A DNA stretch of 64,000 bases from Owenia fusiformis (Eukaryota; Annelida; Polychaeta; Sabellida; Oweniidae), in the NCBI GenBank assembly GCA_903813345.2, contig CAIIXF020000004.1, forward strand, positions 1,631,525 through 1,695,524, read 5' to 3'. Each line of letters starts with the position of its first letter. Positions within the stretch are counted from its first letter, which is position 1. Shown here piece by piece: positions 1-12,700 of this stretch. The notes beneath the pieces are model-generated. The model searched no databases. It was not told where the DNA came from and saw nothing but the letters and a program-made list of their open reading frames with translations. A program made the translations under genes and the position numbers.

Positions 1-100
1 CTAAGATCAAAGGCGCGATGATTGACAGATAAGAAAAACCCACGTACGGAGCAAATTCGAATTGAATTTTATTTTGAGGGCCGTTTTGCCTCATGTTCCC
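1..100. mobile_element. Right end of an internally deleted MITE cut by the window edge
   Basis: The stretch ends in GGGCCGTTTTGCCTCATGTT followed by CCC at base 100. That is the same terminus as the complete element at 46149-47010. Bases 10-35 also match the inner part of that element (GCGCGATGATTGACAGATAA near 46304). The sequence between the two matches is missing, so this looks like an internally deleted copy whose left end lies outside the window. Confidence 0.6.
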
Positions 101-663
101 TGTGTGAAAAAACTTTTTGACCAAATTAGGCAATGAGATTCCGTGATAATATTTGGGTCAAGTCAGAATACTTCTGCAAAAGTCAGAATACGTTGGTAGC
201 CCAGGGGCGGTGAATTCGTGCGATCCGATCCGGATAAATTTCGTCATGGTTATGCTGCATTGTGGGATTAATCTTGGAATTTATCCGAACATTGGTGAAT
301 TCGTACAATCTTTAGGATAAATCTTATCCAAATCTCAATCCATCTACGTACCCTTATAAAAAACAACCATTTTTCCGAAACTCAATGGTTTCATTGCATA
401 TCATGTAACCATCATTTCAACCTTGAAGATCAAAGGACAAATCATTATTTCAACCATTAAAAACCATTGCGCAACCATTTATTCATCCAAACTTTTCAAC
501 CCTTTTTACATAAAATTGCAATGGTTACGCAACCATTTTTGAGAAACCATTGCAAATCATTTGCAACCATTATCCATTGAAATAAACAGTTACAATTAAT
601 TGCAGCCATTGATGGGGAACTGCAACTATTGCAACCATTAATCCTCAAAATGAATGCTCATGG

Positions 664-843
664 GCAGACCCGTAGTCAGCTTTTGCACTTTTGAAAAATT
701 TCCAAGGGGATTCACATTTGATAACTGTGGACCAAAAATGGCCAAAAGTACTTGGAAAGTCCTCAATATGGTGAAAACTGCATGAATTTGAAATAATTTT
801 AGGGCAGGGCGAATCCCCCTCCCCCCTTACACCCCTGTATACG
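664..843. mobile_element. MITE copy, CAGRCCCGTAGYCA family
   Basis: It begins CAGACCCGTAGTCAGC and ends near CCCCTGTATACGAGCC. Its interior (a stretch reading GGACCAAAAATGGCCAAAAG) matches the reverse complement of the better preserved copy at 10397-10578. Reading frames here are not genes; they recur only because the repeat recurs. Confidence 0.55.
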
Positions 844-1242
844 AGCCTAGAGGACAATGATAAGTTTTTATATATATCAGAAGTAAAGATGCTAAAAATA
901 GTTCAGTTCACTCCTACATAACATGATTTTCATATCGGAAATACTAGCACTTTCTCAATTAATCATTAGAGCCCTATGATCTGGAATGCAGTAACCGAAA
1001 TCATTAAAATCTGACTCAAAAATATTTAAGGTGCATTTCAAATCCAATCTCTTCAAGCATTATATTTAGCTTCAAGTCAAATCTTATGTCTCTTTATTTA
1101 CCATTTTGCTAGCAATCTTGAGACAAATCATGTATGAAACAATTGTTACTACATGTATGTACATAATTATTAGAAAGTCCAATCGAATATTAGTATGTTT
1201 TTAAGTTAGTAATTGTCAGTAGTCTGCAGTATATCACACTAT

Positions 1243-4200
1243 TTACTCGGGGTGGAAAATTTTCTAAGAGGCTCCGTTAAGGAAAAAATGACTTTTTGAG
1301 CTGGATGGAATTTCTGTGTATTTTTTATTCTATTAGGGTGTCCTGCATAAGGGATTTCGCCTGCGAAGCATATAACTCTTGCGAACATATCTAAATACTG
1401 TTCTGAAGAAGACATACCTTGAATATTTTAGAAAAGAATTGGCTAAAAATGGAAACTACAAAAAGTCAAAATGTTCAACTCAAACAAAGTTGTAGCTATT
1501 CTATATCAATATTATGTGTTATGTAAGGTTTCTCAGATGGTTCAGGACCTTCATTAGTGTACTTGTGTCTAGAAATGTGACATTTAAGGACAAAATTTGG
1601 CATTTTTTAATCATTTTCGCTTTCAGCATTAACATATAGTTCCTTATATCTTGAGTTTAATGCTGACTGGTTGTTGCATTTTTGATTAAATCTGATCTTG
1701 TACATGTCTTCTTCCATTTAAGGTATAGAAAATGTATAGTGGACAACCAATGTTCATATGAGAGCGTTCAGATCTCCCCTACCCCATTTATTATACAAAA
1801 TTAACCCAAAATATGAAAAAATAAAATAACTTGACATTATAAACTTTAACAAAGTTGAAGCTATTCTATATCAATAGTATGTGTTATTTAATGTTTTTAA
1901 GATATTTCAGAACCTTCATCAGTATACAAGTGGCTAGAAATGAGACATTTAAGGAGAAAACTTTGCATTTTTTTTATCATTTTCGCTTTCAGCAGTAATA
2001 TATAGTTCCTCATATCTTGAGTTTTATGCTGTCTGATTGTTTCATTTTCAATCAAATCTGTTCTTGTGCATGTCTTCTTCCATTTAAGATATAGAAAATG
2101 TATAGTAGACAAACAATGATCATATTAGAGGTTTCAGATCTCCCCTACCCCATCTATTATGGAAAATAAACGAGAAATATGAAAATGTGAAATAACTTGA
2201 AATCATAAACTTTAATAAAGTTGTAGCTGTTCTATATCAATATTATGTGTTATTTAATGTTTTTAAGATTTTTAAAAACCCTTATTGGTATTCAAGTGAC
2301 TAGAAATGAGACATTTAAGGACAAAACTTGGCATTTTTTAATCAATGCTGCTTTCAGCAATAACATATAAATCCTTATATCTTGAGTTTTATGCTGACTG
2401 GTTGATGCATTTTTGATTAAATCTGTTCTTGTACATGTCTTCTTCCATTTAAGGTATAATTGATAATGTATAGTGGACAAACAATGTTCATATTAGAGCT
2501 TTCAGATCTCCCCTACCCCATTTATTAGGGAAGATGACCAGAAAATATAAAAATAACTTCAAATTACCAGTATAAACTTTAACAAGGATGTAGCCATTCC
2601 TTATGTGTTATTGAATGGTGTAATTAATGTTTCAGGACCTTCATTAATATACTAGTGTCTAGAAATTAGAAATTAAGAACAAAATTTGGCATTTTTCATC
2701 AATTTTCATCATTTCCACATTTAGCAATAACATTACTGTATCTCCTTTTATCTTGAGTTTTATGCTGATTGGTTGATGGATTCTTGAACAAATCTGTTCT
2801 TTTGCCTGCCTACTTTGATTTAAGGTATTTAAACATGTGAGGACAGCCTGACATTATATGAGAGCTTACATATCTCCCCTACCCCTTTTTGAAAAACCAG
2901 AAATATAAAAACCAAACAATTTCAAAGTATAGACTTTAACAAAGTTGTTGCTATTCTAGATCAATTCTATGTATTATTTGATATTTTCAGATGTTTCAGG
3001 AACTTCATGAATATACAAGTCTAAAAATTAGACATTTAAAGTTGAGTTGCAAATGGGGCGGGTATTCTCTATCTTTGTCTATTTGGGCTTTCTGGTAATA
3101 ATACGTTGCAAACTGCTCATGAATCTATGCAATGTATAGTAGAACACTTGGAATATATTTAAATGTAATGGGGTATAGAAGTGTGATAATTATAACCATA
3201 TTGGTTGAATATCCTTGATGCGAGTAGAAATAATCTTGATTTACGTCATTAAAAAAATTCACAATTCAGTCAAACTGGTGTCATATTTGGAATCTACATA
3301 TAAAATTACATCAAAAAGTGTGGTTTTGAAAAGACTTGATCAACTTTGAAAATTTAATTTTCTTTGAAAATGTGACTTCTAGGTCGGGGAGGTTCCCTAT
3401 AGACCCCATGTTGTAAAACTACAAAAAGTGATATATCTTTTCTTGTGTTGGGCAGATAATATTTTCTTTTACTAGACTTATTTTAATTTGTATAACTATC
3501 ACATACATAGGGGTAATTTGAAAAGTGAACCACTAAAACTGATGCATATTCAAGTTTAAGGGAATTTTGTAATACCCTGCCATGTTATTTCCTGGTACCT
3601 ACTCGTATCTGAGTGATTCCCTCATATCAATTGCAATGTTGTCAAAGGCTTGGTGATTTCCATATTACACCTAAGGGTGGTGTAATTAGGAAGTTCATGA
3701 TGGATACTGGGCTTGGGGATATTTTGGTAAATGCAAACATTGTGAAATGAAGGAAATGAAGAAGTTGACACTCTCCTTATGGCCCATGTCTATTACAGTG
3801 CTGCAGACAAGACAAAGGAATTCAATGTTGAGAGAATTTGTATTCAGTCTGATGATACAGAATGTTGCTTGCAAAGAAGGATGAGAGTTAAAAAGAGCTC
3901 TTAAAGTTTCTCATGTCCTTCATTTAGGTAGCATTCTAAATTATTATATGAATCTCAAAGTGCAATACCTATTTGAAGATATATCAAAGATGGGTGTCTT
4001 GTACCAGTACTCACAAACAAACCTTCGTAGCAACACAAGAAATATATGTCCTTGGCAATTCGTAAATGTAAAATGGCAAAAGGCAGAGAAAATTGCAAAT
4101 ACAAAGTGTCTAGTCAAGGGTGTATTGCTACTTGTCCATGTGGCAATAAACAACATAGTGCACAGAACATAGTGCATTCTCAGAACTATAAAAATTATTT

Positions 4201-6652
4201 AGGGATCTTACATATCTGAATATATAGCTTTTGGTGTCATGTGCAACTTAGACCTTTAAAATGACTTAAATGCAGCTCTAACATAGAATCAGGGAGATTT
4301 GAAAAATCAGGCTGTTGCTAGATTAAGTTCGAGAGTTGTGAACAATCATGTTTATATATAGACATATCCTTTGATTCATATGAGAGTAAACTGATGTTAC
4401 AAAATTATTTTGCACTATTCTATTTTTGAGTAATCTTTTAAAAATATGGTAGTGTAGTAATTTTATCTCTAATATGTATATTTGTGTTTAAAACATATTT
4501 TCCATGCTTTGAAGATAACAAGACACATAATTGAATATATATGATCTAAAATATATCAACAATCACCATTCAACTAAAAATATAAACAACTATTGCTGAA
4601 AGTGAAAAATTGGTCATTTTGCCCATTTATGTGTCATTTTTTGATTTTAGTGTGCTAATAAATGTGCTAAACTTTTGAAAAGTTTAAGAATATTAACATG
4701 CAATAATAACATTTGTGTTGGTTTTCTTATTAAATGGTGGAGGGCAGATTTAAGACCTCTTATAAAAACATTGTTTGTCTTACATACATTTTCTTTAACT
4801 TAAATCAAAGAAGACAGATTCAATAGAAAACATATTTGAATCTATCATCAAAGAATTATAATTGTGGAAAATTATATGCTACTGCTAAATGCAGAATGCT
4901 AAAAATGCCAAATTTTAGACACATGTAATCAAATGAAGGTTACATTAAATAATACATAGTATTGATAGAGAATAGCTACAATTTGTTAAAGTTTATGATT
5001 TGAAATTACCTTTTCATTTACATTATAAATGGGGCAGGGGAGACATGAAAGCTCTAATATCAACATTGGTTGTCAAATATACATTTTTTATATCCTAAAT
5101 GGAAGAAGACATGTACAAGAACAGATCTGACCAAGAATGCACTAACCAGTCAGCATAAAACTCAATATAAAGGGACCTATACGTTATTGCTGAAAGCGAA
5201 AATGAAAAAAAGTTTTGTCCTTAAATATCTCATTTCTAGGCATTAGAATACTAATGAGGGTCCTGAAACATCAGAAAAAGATTAAATAATACATAGTATT
5301 GACATAGAATAGGTACAACTTTGTAAAAGTTCATACTTTGAAGTTATTTTACTTTTTTTAATATTTTCCGGTCATTTTTCCTAATGAATGGGGTAGGGGA
5401 GATCTGAAAGCTCTACTATGAACATTGGTCATCCACTATACATTTTTTTATCGTAAATGAAAGAAGACATCTACAAGAACAAATTTGACTAAGAATGCAC
5501 CAACCAGTCAGCATTAAACTCAAGCTATAAGGACCTATATGTTATTACTGAAAGTGAAAATGGTAAAAAAGCCATGTTTTGTCCTTAAATGTCTCATTTC
5601 TAGGCACTAGTTTATCAATAAATGTTCTAAAATATCTTAAAAAGATTAAATAACACATAATATTGATATAGAATAGCTACAACTTAACTAAAGTTTATAG
5701 TTTCAAGTTATTTTATATTTTCATATTTTTCTTATAATTTTTCGTTATAAATGGGGTAGGGGAGATCTGAAAGCTGTAATATGACCATTGGTGGTCCACT
5801 ATACATTTTCTATACCTTAAATGAAAGAAGACATCTACAAGAACAGATTTGATTAAAATTGCAACAACCAGTAACCATAAAACACAATATATGAGGAACT
5901 ATGTGTTACTGCTGAAAGCTAAAATGATTTTAAAAATGCCAAGTTTTGTCCTTAAATGTCTCATTTCTAGGCACTAGTATACCAATAAAAGGTTCTGAAA
6001 TATCTGAAAAACATTAAATAATACATAATATTGATATAGAATAGCTACAACATTGTTAACGTTTATAAATTCAAGTTATTTTACATTTTCATATGTTTCA
6101 GTTATTTTTCATAATAAATGGGGTAGGGGAGATCTGAAAGCTCTAATATGACCATTGGTGGGCCAATATACATTTGTTGTATCTTAAATGGAAGAAGACA
6201 TCTACAAGAACAGATTTGATCAAAATTGCAACAACCAGTCAACATTAAACTCAAGATATAAGGAACTATATGTTATTGCTGAAAGCGAAAATGATCAAAA
6301 ATGCCAAATTTTGTCCTTAATTATCTTATTTCTAGACACTAGTACACTAATGAAGGTCCTTAAACATCTGAAAAACATTAAATAATACATAGTGTTAATA
6401 TTAAATAGCAATAGTTTTGTTTGAGTTGAACATTTTTAACTTTTTGTAGTTTCCAGTTTTAGCCAATTTTTTCTAAAAAATTCAAGGTATGTCTTCTTCG
6501 GACCAATATTTAGATATGTTCGCAAGAGTTATATGCTTCGCAGGCGAAATTCCTTAAGCAGGACACCCTAATAGAATGAAAAATACAGAGAAACTCCATC
6601 CAGCTCACAAAGTCATTTTGTGCACAATTCTCACACCTTCCACCCCGAGTAA
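1243..6652. mobile_element. Nested 5.4 kb inverted-repeat element with tandem-repeat arms
   Basis: The termini are TTACTCGGGGTGGAA (1243) and its reverse complement TTCCACCCCGAGTAA (ending 6652). About 180 bp next to each end are inverted copies of each other, including a CTTCGCAGGCGAAAT motif. Each arm then carries several degenerate ~370 bp units (about 1480-3000 and 4560-6430). Every unit contains a GGGGTAGGGGAGATCTGAAA-type block and a GAACAGATTTGA-type block, in opposite orientation in the two arms. The central 3000-4560 shows no convincing coding sequence. No target duplication is clear. A superfamily cannot be assigned from the ends alone. Confidence 0.7.
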
Positions 6653-7015
6653 TTCTCTCATTAAATAATTTCTTTTTGGACTTTGTTAGTCTCGGATCTT
6701 GTTCCCAATGACAAGTCTGACGTCACTTCCAGAACAACAAAAAACATTCACTTATTTGTATATATAATTAAACACTTATTTCTATGACCCTGCCAAACAA
6801 AATCAGGTATAGTTTTTAAGGAGAATGAAAGATGCAGAAATCTTGTAAGAAAATAAAGATTCTTTTTTGTTTCAATTCAATTTTTTTTAATTTTCTTAGC
6901 TTATTTTCATTGAGAAAATTGTAGAAATACAAGTTAGGATTTTACATTATTGGATTCAGATAAGGTATCAAGACAGAGCAGCAACAGTTACACAGACAGA
7001 GCGGCAACGGTTGAA

Positions 7016-7090
7016 ATGCTAATTATAACCATTGAAAAGCTAATTATAACCATTAAAATGCTAATTATAACCCTTGAACAGCCAATTAGA
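7016..7090. repeat. Short minisatellite, GCTAATTATAACCATTGAAA unit
   Basis: About three and a half head-to-tail copies of a ~24-bp unit (GCTAATTATAACCATT plus spacer) lie in the right shoulder of the outer inverted-repeat element. Confidence 0.6.
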
Positions 7091-7399
7091 TTAAGTTCTG
7101 TTTTGATAGTAAAACAAAATCATAACAAATTAATTCTTCTTTTTAAGAATTATTTTTGTCTGGATAATTATTTTTGAATTTCCCCTACCATAATAATGAC
7201 ACAATCAGAGTAAATTAGAAGAGATTCACATTAAGATTTTTAAAGCCAGATATGGCCTTGATGAATTCTCTCTTTTTCTAGCCATACTTAACTAAGTTCA
7301 TAATACAATTTTACAATTTTGAGACATATCCATATTCTATTTAATACCAGGGTATGATTTAAGCTCCATGCCCAAATTATTTCTATTTGATTAATTACA

Positions 7400-8780
7400 T
7401 TTGATTGTAGAGGATGAGGTGTATTCATTTTTGGCCCTGGTTAGGACTTCATGTTCATGCTCATAGGCATATTATTTCTATTTGATTGAAGGGAAGAAGG
7501 TGTATCCATGACTTCAAGTTCATGATTTTATTGAAGAGAATAATGGAAATGCATATTGGCACCGAGTATGACTTCAAGTTCATGCTCATAGGTATAATAC
7601 GGTACCATTCTAGTAAAATGAAATATCATCTGTTCAAGTGTCTAAGACATTTCCCCTTACAGTCATTATGATTTTATAACATGGGCTCTATGGGAATTGA
7701 CACAACATATACGTGTAAGTACTTTGAATTAAAGTTGACTTTAAGACAACATCTCTCAATGTGCACATTTCAAATATATTACTTTAAGTGAATTATGAAT
7801 ACTAAATGATTAAAATCAAAATAATTTATACTTGCATCTAATCTATTGCTAAGCAAAGGCTTTTTATGTTTCTGTGCTAAGCGAGAATATTTCAAGAGCA
7901 GGGATGGAGCTTTTGGGGTAGATTACAAATAGATTCTTACAAAAATGTCAATCTATTCTTCCAAATAAGCCATAATATTACCTTGTAGCAGTTCAAGTTG
8001 CCTTAGTGTCTGTCTTTTAATATTAGTAACCTCAGTCATCCAGATGCTTTCACTCAAGTATGGATTTAACTGTATTGTACATCTAATGATGGGTACATGT
8101 ACTTAAAACTTGGAAATTCTGCTAACCTATCTGATTACTGAAGGTATCTCTTCTGTAACTCATTACACTGATATTGATAAAGTAAGTTGATTGCTGATCT
8201 TGAATTTAATCAAATAGTAATTTGGCTCTTGCCTAATCCAAAACATAAATACAAGAATGTTGATGTTTCAAAAATCATGTTTTGATTACATTTTCAGTTT
8301 AATCTACTTAATTGTTGTAATAGGACTTCTTTGATATTGAAGAAGCAGTTATTTCGGCACTAGCTTAATCCAAATCATAAACAATAGGCAGGAAATACAT
8401 TCTTTGATGTTTCATAATATGTGTGTATCTTTAGTCAACATTTTAGAAACATTTTTTCGTTGAGACAGGAGAAAAATAGAAAAATTCCACAGAATGTTTT
8501 GTTGTATTGTTTAGAAAAACTGAAAGAATCAAGAGGGAATTTCCAAATAAACTACAAGAATGACCAGGGCCAAAATGAATACACTTAATTCTCTTCAATA
8601 AAGCAGAAATAATATCTCTATGAACATGAACTTGAAGTCATATTCAGTGCCAAACATGAATAAACCTTATTCTTTATAGAAAAATTATGCCTATAAGAAT
8701 GAACTTGAAGTCTTGTTCAGTGCCAAAAATGAATAAACCGTATTCTCTTAAATTGATTAGAAATACTTGCAATATGCCAA
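7400..8780. repeat. Inverted pair of ~100 bp tandem units
   Basis: Units containing GACTTCAAGTTCATGCTCAT occur two to three times at 7440-7600. They occur again in reverse complement (ATGAACTTGAAGTCATATTC) at 8590-8760, together with flanking GGCCAAAATGAATACAC sequence, so this stretch is itself a foldback. 7700-8500 between them shows no gene. Confidence 0.55.
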
Positions 8781-9301
8781 TAACCATGAACAAACAGTAT
8801 TTTGAAAATAATCTTGCATTCAATTCATTTGTATGTTTTTCATGTTTTAAATTGTCTCATTCTTAAAATAAATAATTTCCATGGTATGGTTGAAAATAGT
8901 TGCAACCATTTTGTAAAATGCAACTTAAACAATCAATGGTTTGTAATGGTTGCAATTATTTTCCATAATTTCAATGATATGCAACCAAAGTTTTCAACCA
9001 AATTTTAATGGTTGAAATGTAATGGTTGGAAACCATTTCAAATGGTTGCAGTGATGGTTACGCAATGATTTTTAATGGTTACGCAATGGTTCTTAACGGT
9101 TGAAATTCGGAAAAATGTTTTTTTCTAAGGGTAGGTGGATTGATTTTCGGATAAATTTCATCCGAATTCCAATGTAATTTGGATAATTCTTGGGATCTCC
9201 AAAAAATCCCAGGATCGTTCGAATTCACCAAATATTAATCTGGATCAATAATCCAAAAAGATCCGGATAAATTCTTGAATCGTACGAATTCATTGCCCCA
9301 G

Positions 9302-9639
9302 AACACTTGGAGCTTCACAGTTTAGTTAGAAATTGATGCTCTTTCTTTCATAAAGCGAGAACATACGTAATTTATGAAAATGTAACCTTAGTGTTCAATT
9401 ATTTTATCTCCTCTCATCAGAAGGAAAACTTGATTTTTATTTGATGTCAGTGTAAGGTTGTTATTAGTTAATTAATGGTGGCAGGATCAACTAGAAGGCA
9501 CGAACGTGCAATTCAACTATTTACACTTATTGCCATTATAATGTCAACCCCATTTCTCATAAATAACAGAGGTATGTTAGGGCACATCGCCAGCTCTGAC
9601 TCAAAGTGAACACGCCATACTGTTGGATCAGTCGGCAAA
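9302..9639. other. Upstream region of the CILP-like gene
   Basis: Sequence between the outer end of the inverted-repeat block and the first coding exon. It presumably holds the promoter and 5' UTR of the CILP-like gene. I see no clear TATA box or initiator that I would commit to. Confidence 0.3.
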
Positions 9640-9703
9640 ATGACGTGGATCTTAGCGCTACTGTTCTATGCTACGCAGAACTTGATGTCCGTTGAAGGAG
9701 CGC
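9640..9703 (+). CDS. Exon 1 of CILP-like gene: signal peptide
   Basis: ATG opens a short hydrophobic leader (MTWILALLFYATQNL, then MSVEGA) and the frame runs straight into a strong splice donor, GTAAGC at 9704. The exon ends with one base of a split codon (phase 1), which is what the acceptors at 18856 and 28087 need. Leader plus phase-1 donor is the classic first exon of a secreted modular protein. It could instead belong to an unseen gene. Confidence 0.55.
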
Positions 9704-12700
9704 GTAAGCCAAGCGATTTTCTTTTATTGATAAATGGGTTTGAAACTAGTATGTAATCAAATTAGCACCTTAATATAGAGAACTTAAGACTTTGATATAG
9801 TGTCACAATGTGGAGGAACTCATAAAGCGAGTTACGAAAACGGATCCGTTTTTGTAACAAAATTGCGCTACCGTTATTCGATAAACATTGTTTTTCCATG
9901 ACTCTGTTAGGCAAAACCATTACTAACTTTTTGCACAAACGTAACTCATGGTCTTATGCTTCAGAAAATGTAAGCTTTTGTGAACAAATCACTTCGTAAG
10001 ACTTCAAAATCACCAATGTACTTCCTCACTTAAGTTACGTAAATGAACTCAGTAAAATACGAAAACGGGCTCACATCTTGAATCAGTGGATACGAAAACG
10101 GATACAGTTCATTTATAACTCACCTGTCAAATCCCTATTGCTCATGCCGATTTATTTTTCAAAATTAAGTTAAATTAATTGTGTGAGGACTAGATGTAGA
10201 TTTCATAATTATTTCTGATATTTAACTATTGCAAGTAATGTGCTGTGAGGTCCATATGAATAATACGGAAACCCATGATTAAAGCTTGATTGAATTGCAG
10301 GATCATAACGTCAAGTTTTGAGGGTGTATTCACATTAATTAATTAATTATGATATGTTACTTGATTTAATGCAGATGATATCTCATGGACATATTACAGG
10401 CCCGTAGCCACCCCTCCCCCCACCATGGCCAGAAATTCTTTTAAAAATCATGCAGTTTTTCACCATTCTGAGCACTTTTTAAGTGATTTTGGCCATTTTT
10501 GGACCAAAATTGTCAAAAGTGACCCCCCTAGAATATTTCAAAAAGTGACCCCCTTGGCAAATCCTGGCTACGGGCCTGTATTAATTGTTACTTCTGTAAT
10601 TCGAAAAATACAATAGGTGATGAAGAACACGTTTTTTTGTTGTTCTCAATCAGAACTAAAAGTAGCTCGATCTCTATATCTCAGTAAAATAAAAAGTATA
10701 AACAATAGTTTTTCTCATTTTAATACAAGTAGTCTATTTATTGGACTTATACCAGTATCTCGATGTACATTAGATGTTCAAGAGACCAATAAACTTATTA
10801 TTATCAATTAACAAAGATAGTAAACGGCCCAAATGTAATTCGAAAACGTATTTATCAATTTACCTATGTTAACCCCGATTTCCTCCTGATTTTTATTGTA
10901 AACTCCCGATTTTCTCCCGATTATCCTTATCAATCCCGATTTTCTCCACATTATTTTGGTTAACCCCGATTTTTATTGTAAACTCCCGATTATCCTAAAC
11001 AATCCCGATTTTTTCCCAATTTTTTATAGAAATACCGATTTTCTCCCGATTTTTCTTAATTAAAAAATCCTGACTCCTTGTCAAGTTGTCATGGTTCAAT
11101 AAACTGTTGCAGTGATATATTTAACATAAATTAGTATTTTAAGAATAATGCTATGTATTTGTACACAATAATGGTAAACTATTATGATAATATTTAAAAA
11201 TAGTACTTTAGGCTAATTAGGAACGTTAAACATTATATTTGAAACTTAAGACAACAAAACAATCCTGCCATCAGATACTTAATAATATCAGCGGACCTCC
11301 CTCTGGATACCGATATATGGTCACATGTCTTATTCCAATATAGTCCGAATACTGAAGATTGCGTTGGACTAAATCTTAATGTCACTTCTGGGTTAGGTAC
11401 TCCGACAGGGTAAACGTAGTATAAAGCTACTTTCGAGAACGTAGTCCACTCTCAAATCCTCAAAATATAATCGTCTCAAAAACTATAAATAAATTGAGCA
11501 ATAACTCTACTATGTGTACAATGAAATAGAAATGTCTAAAATACAACTGTGAAACTACTAATCAAGCTGTTTTAGAGAAACATTGAATGTAGCATGCTGT
11601 AATTTATTAATTGTTTATGTTACAATAATTACCTGTTATTTATTTTTACTTGACAACAGTATGTGAAATAAACAATATAAATACATGTACCTCAGTATAC
11701 ACATCTATAAAGCAACCACGTATACAGCCCAAAGGACACGAAACAGACGTCACTAGACAGCTAGTCCAACAACATTAGACCTAGCCTCGGCCTCGTTTCT
11801 TATCTGACATATCTTATGGCCCCGGCTAGGTCTAACCTCCATGATCATTTTTCCCTTGATGTTCCGCAGGTTTCGACAAGCGGAACTAATTAAACTCTGA
11901 AAACATGGTAATATTACATAAAGAATGTGATTCAAGCATGCATACATACTGTACCTTATAAGTACATACACACCATCCCGTATCCCCCTTAGACCATATT
12001 GACGCATAATTACAAAAATATTGGAGACAGGTTTGAAATTTTACGAAAATGTCGGTCAGCTCCGGTAACATCGAAATTACAAATCGTATCAGGGATTAAC
12101 CGTCATTGCGACTAGAGGTGTCAAGTATTAACCGGTTTACCAGTTAACCGCCGATAATGCCTTGACCGGTCTGTGTTTTTATGGGTAGTTAGTTGACCGT
12201 GTATAATTCTGTTATTTCCCGCGCTTATATTGCTTGCTAATCTGTTTGGTTTTAAAGTGTCAGTTTCACGTAAGCTACTCATACATGTCATAAGTCCGAT
12301 AACTCCTTACAAACATCCAATCAGCAACTTTAATCCCTGCCACACTGCTTTCCCGCGCTTACTTTGCATGTTAATCTGTTTGTTTTTCAAGTGTCAGCCA
12401 TGTGTAATCAACTCATAGGCCAGATAATTCCTTAAAAACATGTAAACATCCAATTGTTATTATTGTTGTCTATCAACGTCGCCAAAATATCAAAGGTCAA
12501 AGCCTCGCTTTGGTAGTGAGAAAATTAAAATTAAAATAAACACTAATCAGCTGCAAAACTCGTTGTTATGGTGCGTTCGTGGAGATTCCAAGGGTAAACC
12601 AGTGTTGTAATTAATTTAGAGAGGTACCGGTAGTCAGGTAGTGTATGAATATAGGCCTAATAGAGTAACGATATATCATTTTTCCCATTCTTTTCAACTT

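Larger units (their letters stand above)
202..9301. mobile_element. Giant composite inverted-repeat element, outer ends
   Basis: The left end (CAGGGGCGGTGAATTCGT, then GATCCGGATAAATTT and a run of CAACCATT-like motifs to about 640) is mirrored at 8880-9301. There the same AACCATT-rich stretch, TCCGGATAAATT, and finally ACGAATTCATTGCCCCAG appear in reverse complement. The CAGGGG-like start resembles hAT ends, but I could not find an 8-bp target duplication. There is no transposase-like reading frame inside. The span contains the nested element at 1243-6652 and a MITE at 664-843. Much of its size is therefore insertion, and its identity as one element is an inference from the paired ends. Confidence 0.55.

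Noticed and set aside
3948-4177. Overlapping open frames on both strands in the centre of the inner inverted-repeat element
   Set aside because: Both strands are open over the same 75 codons with no motif; chance in AT-rich DNA.
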